DNA of 64,000 nt from Acanthopagrus latus (GCF_904848185.1 NC_051039.1:9003997-9067996), one strand, 5' to 3'; positions 1 to 10,432 are shown, counted from the first letter of the stretch. The notes: generated from the letters alone by a model not told the origin. Program-made: numbers and translations.

Positions 1-1990
1 TTGATGATTGCATGAAACCAGAAGAAAAAGGACAGCACTGGTGGAGAAAAAAAACATATAACTAGATGAGAACAGTTGATTAGAGCAGATAAATAAACAC
101 ACAGAACTGCACTCAACATAAACACGAGGTTGCTAAGGGGGAAATAGTTCATTTAATAATAGCATTTCTTCTGCTTTTATTTGCAGTGAGCTTGGCTGAT
201 TCACTAGTTGCACAAAAGAAGTGCTTAAAATAAATTAACGATTGCACCTTTGAATAGTTTGTGTTATCATACCAGCAGTCCAAAATGTTTTTGTTTCCAA
301 GATGAAGGTTTTCAGACTGAGGTGAACTCGCATCAGACATCACTTTGACCCAAAATATTTGGGCACCTTCATTTCTACCTGGAAATATCACTCAAGGGAA
401 TAATCTTCTATGGGGTGGCCCAAAAAGTTACGAAGATTACACATGCTGCCACTGTAATCATTGTCAGACCAGCATTTGAAAACATTGAGTGTGCTCCCCA
501 TGTACAGAGGCTGTGTCCTTGCTGCTGTGGCCCAGTGTTCAAAACTGACCAGTGGCATGTTGCTGCATGTCATGCCTCTGTCTCTTACCATGTTTCATGT
601 CACTCTGTTATTAGTAAAGCAATGAAGCCCAAAATGTATAAATATATATATAAAAAAAGCTCCTCTTTGCCTTTTAATTAACCCTTAGACATAAAAACCG
701 GGAGTGACCTTGCCTCTAGTTAGACTCATAATTGCAGCTATACCAAAGTATACAAGTAGATAATGACCACAAGCTATCAATAATTCATGTGTAATTCTCA
801 CGGAGGCTTCAAAGGCCTGAAAATAAAAGCTTGCAATTAATGTTTTTGCCGACCGACTAATTAGTTAATCAAATTGAACTAATTGTTTCAGCTTTTAAAC
901 TACACAATGAGATTTCTTAAAACATGGCTGTTCTGCAGTACTGTAGAGATTCAGCACTGGATGTATCAATATTGTACTGTATTTTGACCCCCTTGTTTAT
1001 TATTGTATACTGATCGATACACTGTTCATTATCTGGTATTTTCTTAGAGAGGCATTCACTTTTTGTCACCTTGAAACTGTCATTTTAGTCTGCGTAGCCT
1101 TGACCATTTTTCATTCATGTCTTCATTGCACTCAATAGTAGCAATACAATGGTTTTGAATAGTCAATTAAAACTATTATGTGTGCTATTAATAGCACGCT
1201 GCAGTTCCTGTAACAGAGGGACCACTCTTGAGTTTTTTTTATCCCAAGCTATCTTTGCTTTGCCAAAATGACTGCCCCTCCCACTCGCGACCTCGCGACC
1301 TCGCGACCTCGTGCCCCCCCACACCCCCCCCACACTCCACCCCACCCCCTAGACCTCCCAGATTCATCAGCTTTGGTAACTGTTAGCCACTGTGCTGAAT
1401 AATGTTCACATTGTCCCTGCGCGTCACTAGACTCATCAGGTCAAACATCTGCAGTGAGGTGAACGGTGAAACTGGGACAGATGTTGACACACACACACAC
1501 AAAAAGAAAAAAATGAGGCACTTTTATGCAGATGTTTGAGCCGGAAATATTCACAGACATGCAGGAATTATAAATCAGATGATATTGTGCGCCGTCCAGT
1601 CGCTCTATTAAAAGCGTAACAACTGGAAATTACTATGATGGATCTTAATAACGGCAGGCTTTTTGTGTTTGTTTTCAGTTTTTCTTGATCAGTGAGAGAA
1701 ATGGTCTCCTTTTGCTTCATTGGTTATTACAGCAGTAATCAGCAGCATCTTGGCCGCAGTGACAGATTATTACCATAATAATCCTGTCTGCTCGGTTATT
1801 GTCTCCTAAATGCTTACACTGGACCCCTCCCCCACTGCATCCAGACTGTATCCTGCTTATCAGTCCTTCTGGTGCATGCAGGGTGGCTTGGATTTCTTAC
1901 AGTATTTTATCCTCTGCTTCCTCAATTAATGGAACAAGCAGGAGCTCCAGTGTCATATGAGGGAAGCACTTTTATCGGCAAGTTGGAGGA
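1..1990. other. Upstream non-coding flank
   Basis: I see no credible exon in this stretch on either strand. Short open frames here have no splice context and no recognisable similarity. It holds a weak, eroded fragment of a common fish repeat near 848-900 (AT-rich, with the 'tgtttcagctttta' end typical of that family), a short CA run near 1488-1501, and the CpG-containing tandem repeat listed separately at 1284. It lies 5' of the candidate first exon of fbxw7 and may include distal promoter sequence. Confidence 0.6.
1284..1315. repeat. Short tandem repeat of the 8-mer CTCGCGAC
   Basis: Three exact copies of CTCGCGAC occupy 1284-1291, 1292-1299 and 1300-1307, followed by a degenerate fourth copy (CTCGTGCC). 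A C-rich tract continues to about 1350, with runs of seven or more C. Each unit carries two CpG, which stands out in otherwise CpG-poor sequence. The unit resembles the CpG-rich TCGCGA core found in some vertebrate promoter elements. Any regulatory role is inference. Confidence 0.85.
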
Positions 1991-2004
1991 GCTCAGTCTG
2001 AGTG

Positions 2005-2290
2005 GTTTACTGCTGGAGCTGGCGGTGGAGGTGGTGGTGTTGGTGGTGGTGGTGGTGGGGAGGGGGGGGGGGGTGGGTGTACAGTGGTGGCAGCAGCGTT
2101 GACGGGGATAGCATCCTCATTGCACAGCAGCCGAAGGCAGTGGAGGGAGTGGAAAGAAACGGCTGGAAACTGTGGGAGACAGAAGGGAGTAGTGGCAGAC
2201 GTTGCATCCTGAGTGTTATTTGTAATACCAGAAGAAGGTGTTTTTGTGGACGGGAGTGAATTTTGCAAACCAAGGGGGGGGGGCGGGCTA
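2005..2290 (+). promoter_or_regulatory. Candidate fbxw7-alpha promoter region: G-rich tract and GC box
   Basis: This region has GGT/GGA repeats (about 2027-2060), a 12-base G run at 2062-2073, and a second G run at 2274-2283. The second run is followed by C and GGG, which forms a GGGGCGGG GC-box core of the type bound by Sp1/KLF factors. The G runs could also form a G-quadruplex. It lies just upstream of, and partly within, a purine-rich stretch that ends in a strong splice donor at 2419/2420, as expected for a CpG/GC-type promoter with a non-coding first exon. No TATA box was seen and the start site cannot be placed. The promoter call is inferred from context. Confidence 0.3.
2027..2078 (+). 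repeat. G-rich low-complexity tract (GGT/GGA/poly-G)
   Basis: This is a run of GGT and GGA triplets leading into GGGG, A, a 12-base G run, T and GGG. It is low complexity, and every open frame that crosses it on either strand (poly-Val/Gly/Trp on +, poly-Pro/His on -) is an artefact of the repeat. It meets the four-G-run pattern of a quadruplex-forming sequence. Confidence 0.9.
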
Positions 2291-2419
2291 CGGCAGGAGG
2301 CGTGTGCTGCTCAGAGATAGAAGTACAGCACAGGGAGTGGAGTAAGTGGGAAGCAATCACGAGGGAAATGGAGCAACAAACTGTACTTCCCAACTCAAGT
2401 GTCCTCACTGTGGATTGAG
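2100..2419 (+). other. fbxw7: Candidate 5' untranslated first exon of fbxw7-alpha
   Basis: A purine-rich, relatively GC-rich stretch ends at 2419 in GAG|GTGAGC, a near-consensus splice donor. The following 227-base segment (2420-2646) has the form of a short intron. It starts GTGAGC and ends with a long T/C tract at about 2597-2630, a CTAAAC-like branch sequence and CCCAG. The exon carries a short upstream ORF, 2368-2418, of 16 codons plus TGA. If spliced to 2647, the frame used by the next exon is open back to a TAA at 2343-2345 with no in-frame ATG, so it would be leader sequence. The 5' end is not defined by anything I can see. The link to fbxw7 rests on position and splice compatibility. 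Confidence 0.3.
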
Positions 2420-2646
2420 GTGAGCGTCGGCATCCTAATTTTGTTTACAGCAGATGAAACCAGCCGGCTCTCGGTGACGGAGTACCTGTGGATCAGCACC
2501 ATGTGGATTACATTTCAGAAAAGGCATCAGCTGTGAGGACAACTCAGGGAATTCAGCAAGGACCAGGAAGTAGCTGCAGCCTTCAGTGCAGCTTGTCTTT
2601 TTTTTTTTCTTTTTCCTTTTTCTTTTCACACGTCTTCTAAACCCAG

Positions 2647-2812
2647 AACAGTCGGGCTACTAATGAGCAAGTCGATGTGTGGCTGTGGCTGCAGCATCAT
2701 CTCCTCTCTAATGAAGAGACTGGGCCGCACAGCGTGCTGCTCAGATCTCTTCACCAGCCATACTTCAGAGCAGCTGCAGCGACTGGCCACTGGCTGCCCA
2801 CCTCAACCAAAG
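2647..2812 (+). CDS. fbxw7: Candidate upstream fbxw7-alpha exon encoding an N-terminal extension
   Basis: The exon is bounded by a good acceptor (long pyrimidine tract, CTAAAC branch-like sequence, CCCAG at 2642-2646) and a donor (AAAG|GTAACA at 2812/2813). The first in-frame ATG is at 2663, in a weak Kozak context (C at -3, A at +4), with a second at 2675. From 2663 to the donor there are exactly 50 codons with no stop, ending on a codon boundary. The next exon (10184) is also read in phase 0, so the two frames join without a shift. The peptide begins MSKSMCGCGC and is cysteine-rich at its N-terminus, with a later Glu-Gln-Leu-Gln-Arg-Leu stretch. I recognise no domain. If this is not coding, the exon would be 5'UTR with an upstream start. 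Splicing and translation are inferred; the splice motifs and phase are visible. Confidence 0.42.
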
Positions 2813-3233
2813 GTAACAATGCGACAGCGGCCAGTGACACAGCCACATCTGTGCCTACATTTCCCCCCTGATCAGCCAGCTGTGTACTCTTTATGGCTTA
2901 TCACCCGTGTGCAGTGCAGGAAACATATGGGGCCTGATGGCAGAAAGCCCCGCGTGTGAAATACAGCGTCCTTGTTTATCTGCTTTGCCTGTCCGAAGCG
3001 ATTTCTCAGGTATGAGAGCTGCACTACCAGGGAGAGCGGCGCAGTAATTGATTCTTTAATAGAACCAGGTGATTTAATGGCTGTCTCGCTGCCTTGACAA
3101 CAGTGGACTTGCTTTCAGCTAGCAGAGTCATTTAAATGGATGCCTTCAGACGGTCTGGGGTTTACACTGATTGCCGCCCCTCATCAGCTGGAGGAAAAGC
3201 TCCTCCTAATGGAACAAATAAAAGCCAAACAAG

Positions 3234-3261
3234 ATTGTGTGTGTGTGTGTGTGTGTGTGTG
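3234..3261. repeat. TG microsatellite
   Basis: A near-perfect run of about 13-14 TG dinucleotides, followed by an imperfect TG-rich stretch to about 3300. Confidence 0.95.
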
Positions 3262-3985
3262 CGTCTGAGTGCTCGTGTGCACGTGCCAGTGTGTGTGAAT
3301 GGGAGTGTGACTTTGCTCTCACACAGGCTTCTGTCTCATGGCTGCAGCTTCTAGGGTTCCCTCTGTTTCATGGTGTGTTATGCACATGACTGTCTCGGTA
3401 GTTGGCCGCCACTGACTCAGATTTTAAGTCCCTTCCGGAGACTTTCTGGCAGTTGGCCATTCTCACAGCAGAGGAGATTGATTCTCTGAGTTTCTAAGAA
3501 GATTTATGCTCTCATGAGTAATGATAGAAATCCACAAAGGAAAATGTTGTGGTATTATCGGGCTGTTGCATGGCAACAATTCAAATGAAAAAGAGAAAAA
3601 AAAAAGATAAGTGACAGTTTTAGAGGAGGCGTAGGGCTTATAGACAAAACCTTTAATGTCATTTTTTTTGTTGAAGAGAATTCATTGTTTTCCCGAGAAA
3701 GCATTGTCACAGTATAAAGCGCTTGACTGTGAAATGAATGTGGAACAATGTTGTCCCTCTGTCGAGCAGCTCGGCGAATGAGGTTTCACTTTCTTCCTCT
3801 GAGACATCACAGGGCACCAGCTCTAAATAGAGCCATCGATTGATAGCTCCTGCATTGAACTGGAGACACAAAGGTTTCAACAAACGCGGTGTATTTATAG
3901 AATTTCCTAGACTTTGGAAGAATCCAGGAAATGGTTTCAAAGTGGAAAGACTTTGTCATAGAAAAGGTCAAGATCCTTATAAACT

Positions 3986-4404
3986 CTTAAAGGATACGTG
4001 CACCCCAAAAAATTAAGGTTCAGTAATTATCGACTCACCCACATGCCGATGAAAAGTCAGGTAAAGGTTTCAAAACGTTTCAGCAGAAACAGTGTAGCAG
4101 AATCCTCAAAAAAACAAAAAACAACAACTCGAGTAGATGGGGACTTGTTTTAAAGCATAAACTAACATCCAGGATTTTTTTTTTTTTTTATAAACAGGCT
4201 CCATACAGCTTGTCCAGTGGAATACAAAATACAAGATACAATACAAGATTCCCAAATGATTAAAAAAAACAAAACAAAACAAAAACAAATAAAAAGAGAG
4301 ATTCCGCTCTAATACTTTTTAGCCTAGCAGCTACAGTGAAGGTGTGTGTGTTAGGAGTGTAAATAACATCAGCACAAGGGTGAGAAGATAACGTATCCTT
4401 TAAA
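3986..4404. mobile_element. Non-autonomous DNA transposon (MITE) with inverted ends
   Basis: The left end reads CTTAAAGGATACGT at 3986-3999. The right end at 4391-4404 reads ACGTATCCTTTAAA, the inverse complement of the left end apart from one extra T, so the element has about 13-base terminal inverted repeats. The body contains stretches typical of a widespread fish MITE: 'cacccacatgccgatg', 'gtagatggggacttgtttt' and 'tccatacagcttgtcca'. It also contains poly-T and A/C-rich low-complexity tracts. No transposase frame is present. Confidence 0.75.
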
Positions 4405-5369
4405 GTTTTGTGTCGTGTGTTTAGTTTATTCAGTGGACGGCAGTGTGAGTGTGTCAGCTTCAGAACACTTGGCACTATTGGATTGTTCAGTCCTCCCTGA
4501 CTTCCCACTGTTAATATCTTAAGTAGAGCTGCCGTACGTCCGCTCCTCGATCTATATCTGTTAGTATGGGCTTTTGTAAATAGCCAATATTTTCTTCAGT
4601 CTCTCCCACTGTTCTGTTAAGGTCACACTGGTGTGATTTATTTCTGCCATCTGGGGGGGTTAGCTCTAAATTTTCTTTTCCTTATTCTCAAAAGGTTTTA
4701 TGTGCTAGCTTGAAACGATTGAGCCTCTTTTAAGTCTGGTTTCATACTTTTCAAAGCCGGAAATCATTGTCACACTCAAGGCCCCCCCTTTTTGATTACT
4801 TTTATAGATAACACACTTCTTAGAGATTCAACTGCCAAATCAGACAGCCTTGATTCACAAACAAGCTACGTCATTTGAAAACTGATTATCATCGCCCAAA
4901 TGTTTTCAGTGTCCAATATTACTCTAGTTACTGCAGTAGGAAGAGAACTGTAATTTTAATGGCAGAGACCCCTCTTTCTGCAAACAGCATTTGGTGACCG
5001 ATGTTACATTAAGTTTGTCCTGTTGTTTACACTCTAAACTTTTGATCAAACGCGTCTTTTAATGAGAGCGACCGTTTTATGGTTTTTTTTGCCTTAACTA
5101 AAACTGTTATTTACTGGCAGCCAATTTAAGGCAGGCAGGAAAATCAGATGATTAATGGGACATGATAAAGGGAGCTCTGCCAGCTGTAAAGGCTGTGCAG
5201 GAGCAGAAATGAGCACTTCTCTTCTGCAGCCTGACCGGCACTGGGTGTTTCAGGATGGATGCCTCTCCCTTTTGATCTCTTTAGGTCTCCCTTAGGATTT
5301 GTGATTTTCTTTAATTTATTTGTATTCTGTGGTGTCCAGGTCTGTATTAAAGTCAGCTGCCTCGATCCT

Positions 5370-5428
5370 TTTGTGAAGCACTTAATGATATTCTGCTCTT
5401 GAAAGGTGCTATATAAATAAAGTTACTT
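5370..5428 (+). repeat. LINE/SINE-type 3' tail fragment
   Basis: 'ttgtgaagcactt ... gaaaggtgctatataaataaagtt' is the 3' end signature found in many copies of fish L2-like LINEs and the SINEs that use them. Only the tail is clear and the 5' part is too decayed to delimit. Confidence 0.55.
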
Positions 5429-5950
5429 AGCTTACTTAGCCTGGATGTCAGCCGTGGGTCAGGCAGGTTAGCTGCTGCTCTGATGCTGTCCGTACAAAGT
5501 TAATGCAAACCTGTTGCCAACTGTCGCAGCATGTAGAAAACTCTAAATCCACCCAGGAGAAGCACACTCCGACTAAAGTGCCCCATGTTGACTCTGCACA
5601 AGGCTGAAGCAATGTCTGTTGTTCCACAGCTGCTGTTGCTTTATCTGTGAAGTGCCAACTTGGCACAGCCTACCTACCTCCCCAGTCAGGGACGGGGTCT
5701 GAATGTATTGCACAGCCAGAGTGCTGGGCACACATTATCAAGTCTGGTATATACATCTTATTCTAAGAAAAGGGAAAATGTGTTGGCCACTAGTATTTAT
5801 AATTACATGATTAGGGGCGCAATTACAGACAATTTTGTTAAAGTTGGCAGGCCACAAAGTATTTAGTCAAGAAGGCTTAGACTAACAGGATGAGCTTTTA
5901 TTTATTTAAGTTGCTCTAAAATGTTGAAAGAAACTTTGTTGTTGTTTTGA

Positions 5951-6200
5951 GGTTAAGTTTTCACCCGTGTGTGTTGGTTGGTTGGTTGGTTGGTTTGTCA
6001 GAAGGATTTCACAAAAACTACTGAATGGATTTCCATAAAACTTGAATGAAGGACTTTTGGTTTGGGTCCAGATAAAAGGACGTATCCAAGAATCCTGTCT
6101 CGCCGTCTTAAACATTGCAAGACTTTTGACATTTTCATTGAACTTCTCAGGGAATAATGCATGAATATTGATGTAGTCAGGTAACTATGAGTAAGTGCAA
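5951..6200 (+). repeat. Interspersed repeat, copy 1 of a family also present at 18779
   Basis: This copy shares with 18779-19075 the ordered blocks 'ggttaagttttca', GGTT tandem units, 'cacaaaaac', 'ggatttcca', a 'ccagataaaaggacgtatccaag' equivalent, and 'aataatgcat...attgatg'. The GGTT run at 5973-5996 is a small microsatellite expansion inside the element. No coding capacity is evident. I recognise the consensus as a very common fish repeat but cannot give a reliable name. Confidence 0.75.
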
Positions 6201-6495
6201 AAGAGGAATGCACTAAACAGAGTGCCATGCTAGCCGCATTAACCGGTTGTTATTTTTTATGACTTGGGCTTGAGGGTAAAACTGAAATATTATCACATTT
6301 ATAACTTTAAATTTAGAACTCATGTTCGTAAACAGCCTATTAACACAACCACAAGACGGAAAAACATTTGCTTTCAATCGGCGTTTATTTCTTTTAGCAG
6401 TTGTTAGTCTTATATCCTTTAAGTTTTCAGCCCTGTTTTGGTCTCCACCAGCTCCTGAGGGAAATATTTTTCTTATTACCTCCTATATAACTTGC

Positions 6496-6497
<2 letters not shown>

Positions 6498-6548
<51 letters not shown>
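6498..6548. repeat. TG microsatellite, about 25 units
   Basis: A perfect TG run of about 51 bases. The Cys/Val-repeat peptide predicted through it is an artefact. Confidence 0.97.
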
Positions 6549-6550
<2 letters not shown>

Positions 6551-9500
6551 TTTGTGGACTGAAAAAACAAAACAATGAGCTGAAAGAAGCTTAACTGCTC
6601 CATGTAACTGAGGGGAACCGCTTGTTGGTGATAATTCTCAGCTTGTTCGTTAGGAGATCCTTTTTACAATTTACTTGGTTAATATGAAAAGAAGATTAGA
6701 GCCATTTTAAATATTATCTATTTTAAAATGTTAGTATACCGGCAACCCAGCTGACAAAAGCAAAAGGTAAATTATTAAAACAACAGGCTCTAAACCAAAC
6801 ACTTTCCTTTGTGATCATATCCCCATAAGAGGCTCTCTCTTTCTGAGCACCTGTGTCACCTCTTTGTTTCAGGAGGAACAAATTCACACCTGCCCTGCCC
6901 GGCTTCCCAAAGCTATTTCCGCACACTTCATAGCTCTTGCAGGACTAAAAATAGAGTCTGATGAATGAAACTTGTGTACGCAGTCTTAAATGTGCCAAGT
7001 GTTGCTGCAATTTCATCTTTCTATGCATTTACCCCCTCAAAACACTAATTCAGTCACTTGGTAAGATTTATCGGAAGAGCAGTTATCATTATTGTACAAG
7101 CTGCTACCCTGAAACTGTTTTGCACCCGTTAAAGGGATGTCAGTGAGGAGCCGTCCAATTGAAGGCTGAATAATAGCAAAACCTTTTTGTAAAGCTGTTT
7201 TCGGGCTGCAACAGAACAAGCTCCCGGCCGATAAACGAATGAAACCTCAGTCGCATTTATCCCGTTTCATCAGCGACACGTTTTGTATTGTTCCTCAATC
7301 TCTCTCATCCTGTTTTGCGCCGCTCACAATTGTTTGAACAACAGTTACAGCAAACAACTTTCATGCTGTGTTTAGGAAACTAATTGCGGAACCTCGGGCC
7401 GTTCCGGTAAAAGGCAGGGACAACTTTAGCTATTCATAGCCTTCCTCTTCTGAGCTCACAGCAATGCACTGGCAGTCCCGAGGGGGGCTGTGCAATCTGA
7501 GATAGGTCTAATGCTTCCCACCACTGCACCGGGACCGTACAGCCAAGACAGGGAGAAGCCTTACACAGGGACCGGCGACTTCTCCTTCAAGGTCAAAGCA
7601 ATTGGTTTTCACTGAGACAGATGTGAGCCTCCCAGAATATATTCTCTCATCTCGTATGTAGTGCGTTGAGGAGATTTGGAGCCGCAGTCTGCATAGCTGA
7701 TCCTTAATTTGTCACAGTTGCGATTAGCTCGAGGCCTCATGCGGGCATTTTGAAGGCCCATTGGCACCTTTTAAAGATACATTAGCTAGGATTATGTTCA
7801 GTTCAGCAGACTAGATGGTTTTCTCCTCTGTTTTGTGTGTGTGTGTTACCCGTAGTGAATCTCTGACCTCATATGCCAGAAAAGTGATCCTCGCGACCAT
7901 AAATGAAGATGATGAAAAAATTGATAACTGATTTGGGTCTCGACAGAAAACTCCAAGTATCCATGTCATATTTTGCTCCTTTTGTGTCCTTCACAATAAA
8001 ACAGCTGTTCAGAAGAACCGTTTTGTGGTTATCGTGGACTACTTTGTTAAATATATAGTGATCATCCTGGCTTAACTCTCAGTGCAGAGAGTTATATGAC
8101 AGGAGGGAAGTGTGTGTTCAACTGTAATGATGTTTTAACAGCCGACTCTATGACTGGCAGAGTATCGGTTATTTATTTTGTCTGGCAAACCGTCAATGTC
8201 ACAGTTGGTGCCTCCACTCTATATCCCATTTACATGCAACCTGTCTTACATCTTCATATTTATTGATGCTACAAAAGCCCATCCTTGAGGCTTTTGCTTT
8301 TTTTGCTTTGCATGCTACCTACTCAACCCACGACCACTTGGTCAAAACAAATCCATGACTCACACATCCTACTTACCTGTATTTATGTAAGCCTTATTTA
8401 CCACTTAAATGTTGGGACAGTGAAAGGAAAATGTAGCATTCATTTTTTAGTTGAGTGCTTTAAGTTGCGTGTGTTAAAGTGGTGTGCGTGTTGTCGTGTT
8501 ATGATTGATGGCTTTAGACATTATCATTGACCAAATAAACTCCACTTTTTTAATGGTTTTACAGCAATGAAACTTTTGATTAATTTACAGACACTTTTGA
8601 CACTGTGCTGCAGAAAGAGAGGTGTATTGTGCCATCTTTTTATATGTGGGCCATCTTTGGCTGGGATGCGCCATTAGTTTCTCTTGCAGACTGTATGAAA
8701 AAGCAAGACAGCTGTAAACGCTGGCTTGCTCTGTTGTTTGAAACAAAGTGACTGATCGGACCTCAGGCGCAACAATTGGAGAGATATTCAGAAGTTATCT
8801 GTGAATTTGACTGCAGATTTTTCAGGATGTAGGTTAATGAATCATAAGACGATGTAATGAATCGCTGCTCCCAGTAGAACAACCTGTTGATTTTTTAATT
8901 AGCTACTAGAATCAGAGAAAAATTCATTAAGCGCCTGGGTTGGAGCGCAGGAAAACAACATGACACTCAGACACGAGGCACGAAACCATAACTTTTACAG
9001 GTTACTTTATGTGGGAGCCTTTGGTTGCTTTTCTAATAACATTAATTTCAGCCTGCAATCATTCAAGTAGCCCAGTCCATAATTACTACACGTCTTTTTC
9101 TCTGTGCAATTTTAACAGCAGAGCTTTATAATTTGCACAATCAGTTTCATAGAAATTAAGAAGAAAAAAAAATGATGTATGAACATCTCCATTTCCGGTT
9201 AAGAATTTATGTGAGCTGTCACAGCATTGTGTGACCACACACTCCCCTCAGCTGTGTCCAAATCAGTATATGTTGGGATAACGGTAAAACTGATGCATCA
9301 ATAGCATTAAAATCATCAGTGGCGTCGAATCATCTCAACTAGCTTCGTTACTTGTTCAACTACACTGTAATAGGTTACAGCATCGGGTATGCCGCCAGGT
9401 GCCTGTATGCACAAGCACATATGGACTGAAAGGAACTTCAGCTCGAGAGACTTGATGCTCTGATGGGGACAGATTAGCACTGTTGCTTCGGTTGGATCGT

Positions 9501-10183
9501 CGTCTGCACTGCTGCCTCTGTGACGCGGCGTCAGAGGGAGAAGCTGCCTCATTGTAGATAAAGCTCTGTGTGCCTGTCTTTCAATTCTACATAATATTTG
9601 AGCAGTTTCAGAAGCAAGCTACGTGACTTCTCTGTTTATTCAGCAAGGTCGCCATCAAACTGGTGAATGCACAGCAGCGCCGCAGATGCACAACGTGCCT
9701 TTCATTTTTCCGAAGGTTGCAGGCTACACAAGGCTTAATGACAGTCATTGGACTTGCTTCTGGTACATTTAAGCCATGTTTTGCTTTTGTATTTGACAGA
9801 TTGGACTTTGTTTGTTGGCTATGTTGGAAGCTGGAACACTAGTAGCTCTCAAGGCTTTTCTGCCTATCCAACGCTGTGTGATCTGCAGCCAAACACAATC
9901 ACTCCCACCTTTTTCCCTTGTCTGCCGCTGAGCAGCAATAATGTCTCATAGAGCGAACGTTTAATTATTTTAATTCAGAGGCAAGAATAGAACGTGAAGA
10001 CAGACATCACACTGTCTGTTTGAGGATATAAGCATGCGCTTGTTTGTATGGAATAATACCCAATGAGAGTCTTTTTGTTCCTCTTTAGCAGGTCTTTATT
10101 TTTCGCCACAGAAACACAAGCTGAGAAGAAGAAAACAATGAACATATGTTCATCCTTGTCTTTTTCTGTGCGTCTCTTTGCAG

Positions 10184-10432
10184 AATGCCAAGCCCTTCTC
10201 CTCCTCAGACAGCCTAGCGAAGGTCCAGGAGGTAGCAAGCTGGCTTTTGGAAATGAACCAGGATCTGCTGTCGGGGGGCAGCAGCAGCAGGCGGAGTCGA
10301 GGGCCGGGGGGTCCGGCAGTGCGAGGTAACGCCTCCTCCACCGCCCGGGCACCTCAGCAGGCGGCAGAGGAGGGTGATGAGGATGAGCACATGAACCGGG
10401 TAGTCGAGGAGGAAGGGCAGCTGCAGCAAAGG
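10184..10432 (+). CDS. fbxw7: fbxw7 alpha isoform, first N-terminal coding exon
   Basis: Fbxw7 is the substrate receptor of an SCF E3 ubiquitin ligase that binds phosphodegrons in cyclin E, Myc, Notch, Jun and others; alpha is its nucleoplasmic isoform. The acceptor is TTTGCAG|AATGCC and the donor AGG|GTAAGG. The usual start is ATG 10253, in a good context (A at -3). From there 60 codons begin MNQDLLSGG, pass RGNASS, and contain MNRVVEEE, matching the alpha-specific N-terminus of human FBXW7 (MNQELLSVG, RGNPSS, MNRVVEEE). The human KRRR nuclear-localisation cluster near residue 11 is here SSSRRSRG, so it is weaker. The serine region near residue 10, which is phosphorylated in human, is kept. 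The 23 codons before ATG 10253 are open and protein-like (DSLAKVQEVASWLLE, an amphipathic helix), so translation may begin further upstream. A 10-codon upstream ORF (10185-10217) overlaps this stretch in another frame. Confidence 0.9.

Larger units (their letters stand above)
2813..10183 (+). other. Intron 5' of the fbxw7-alpha coding exons (about 7.4 kb)
   Basis: This is non-coding sequence between the candidate upstream exon and the first firmly supported alpha exon. It contains TG microsatellites, a MITE with matching ends, a LINE/SINE-type 3' tail and one copy of a repeat family that recurs at 18779 (all listed separately). Open frames are short and lack splice context or similarity. The part from about 7200 to 7800 is not repetitive and is somewhat richer in CpG than its surroundings. 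It could hold a conserved non-coding element, but I cannot show this from one sequence. Confidence 0.55.

Noticed and set aside
2007..2408. 133-codon minus-strand frame with poly-Pro/His
   Set aside because: Generated by the G-rich low-complexity tract and its extension; no similarity and no conserved-looking segment outside the repeat.
6322..6594. Open frame with a Cys-Val repeat
   Set aside because: The repeat is the translation of the TG microsatellite at 6498-6548.
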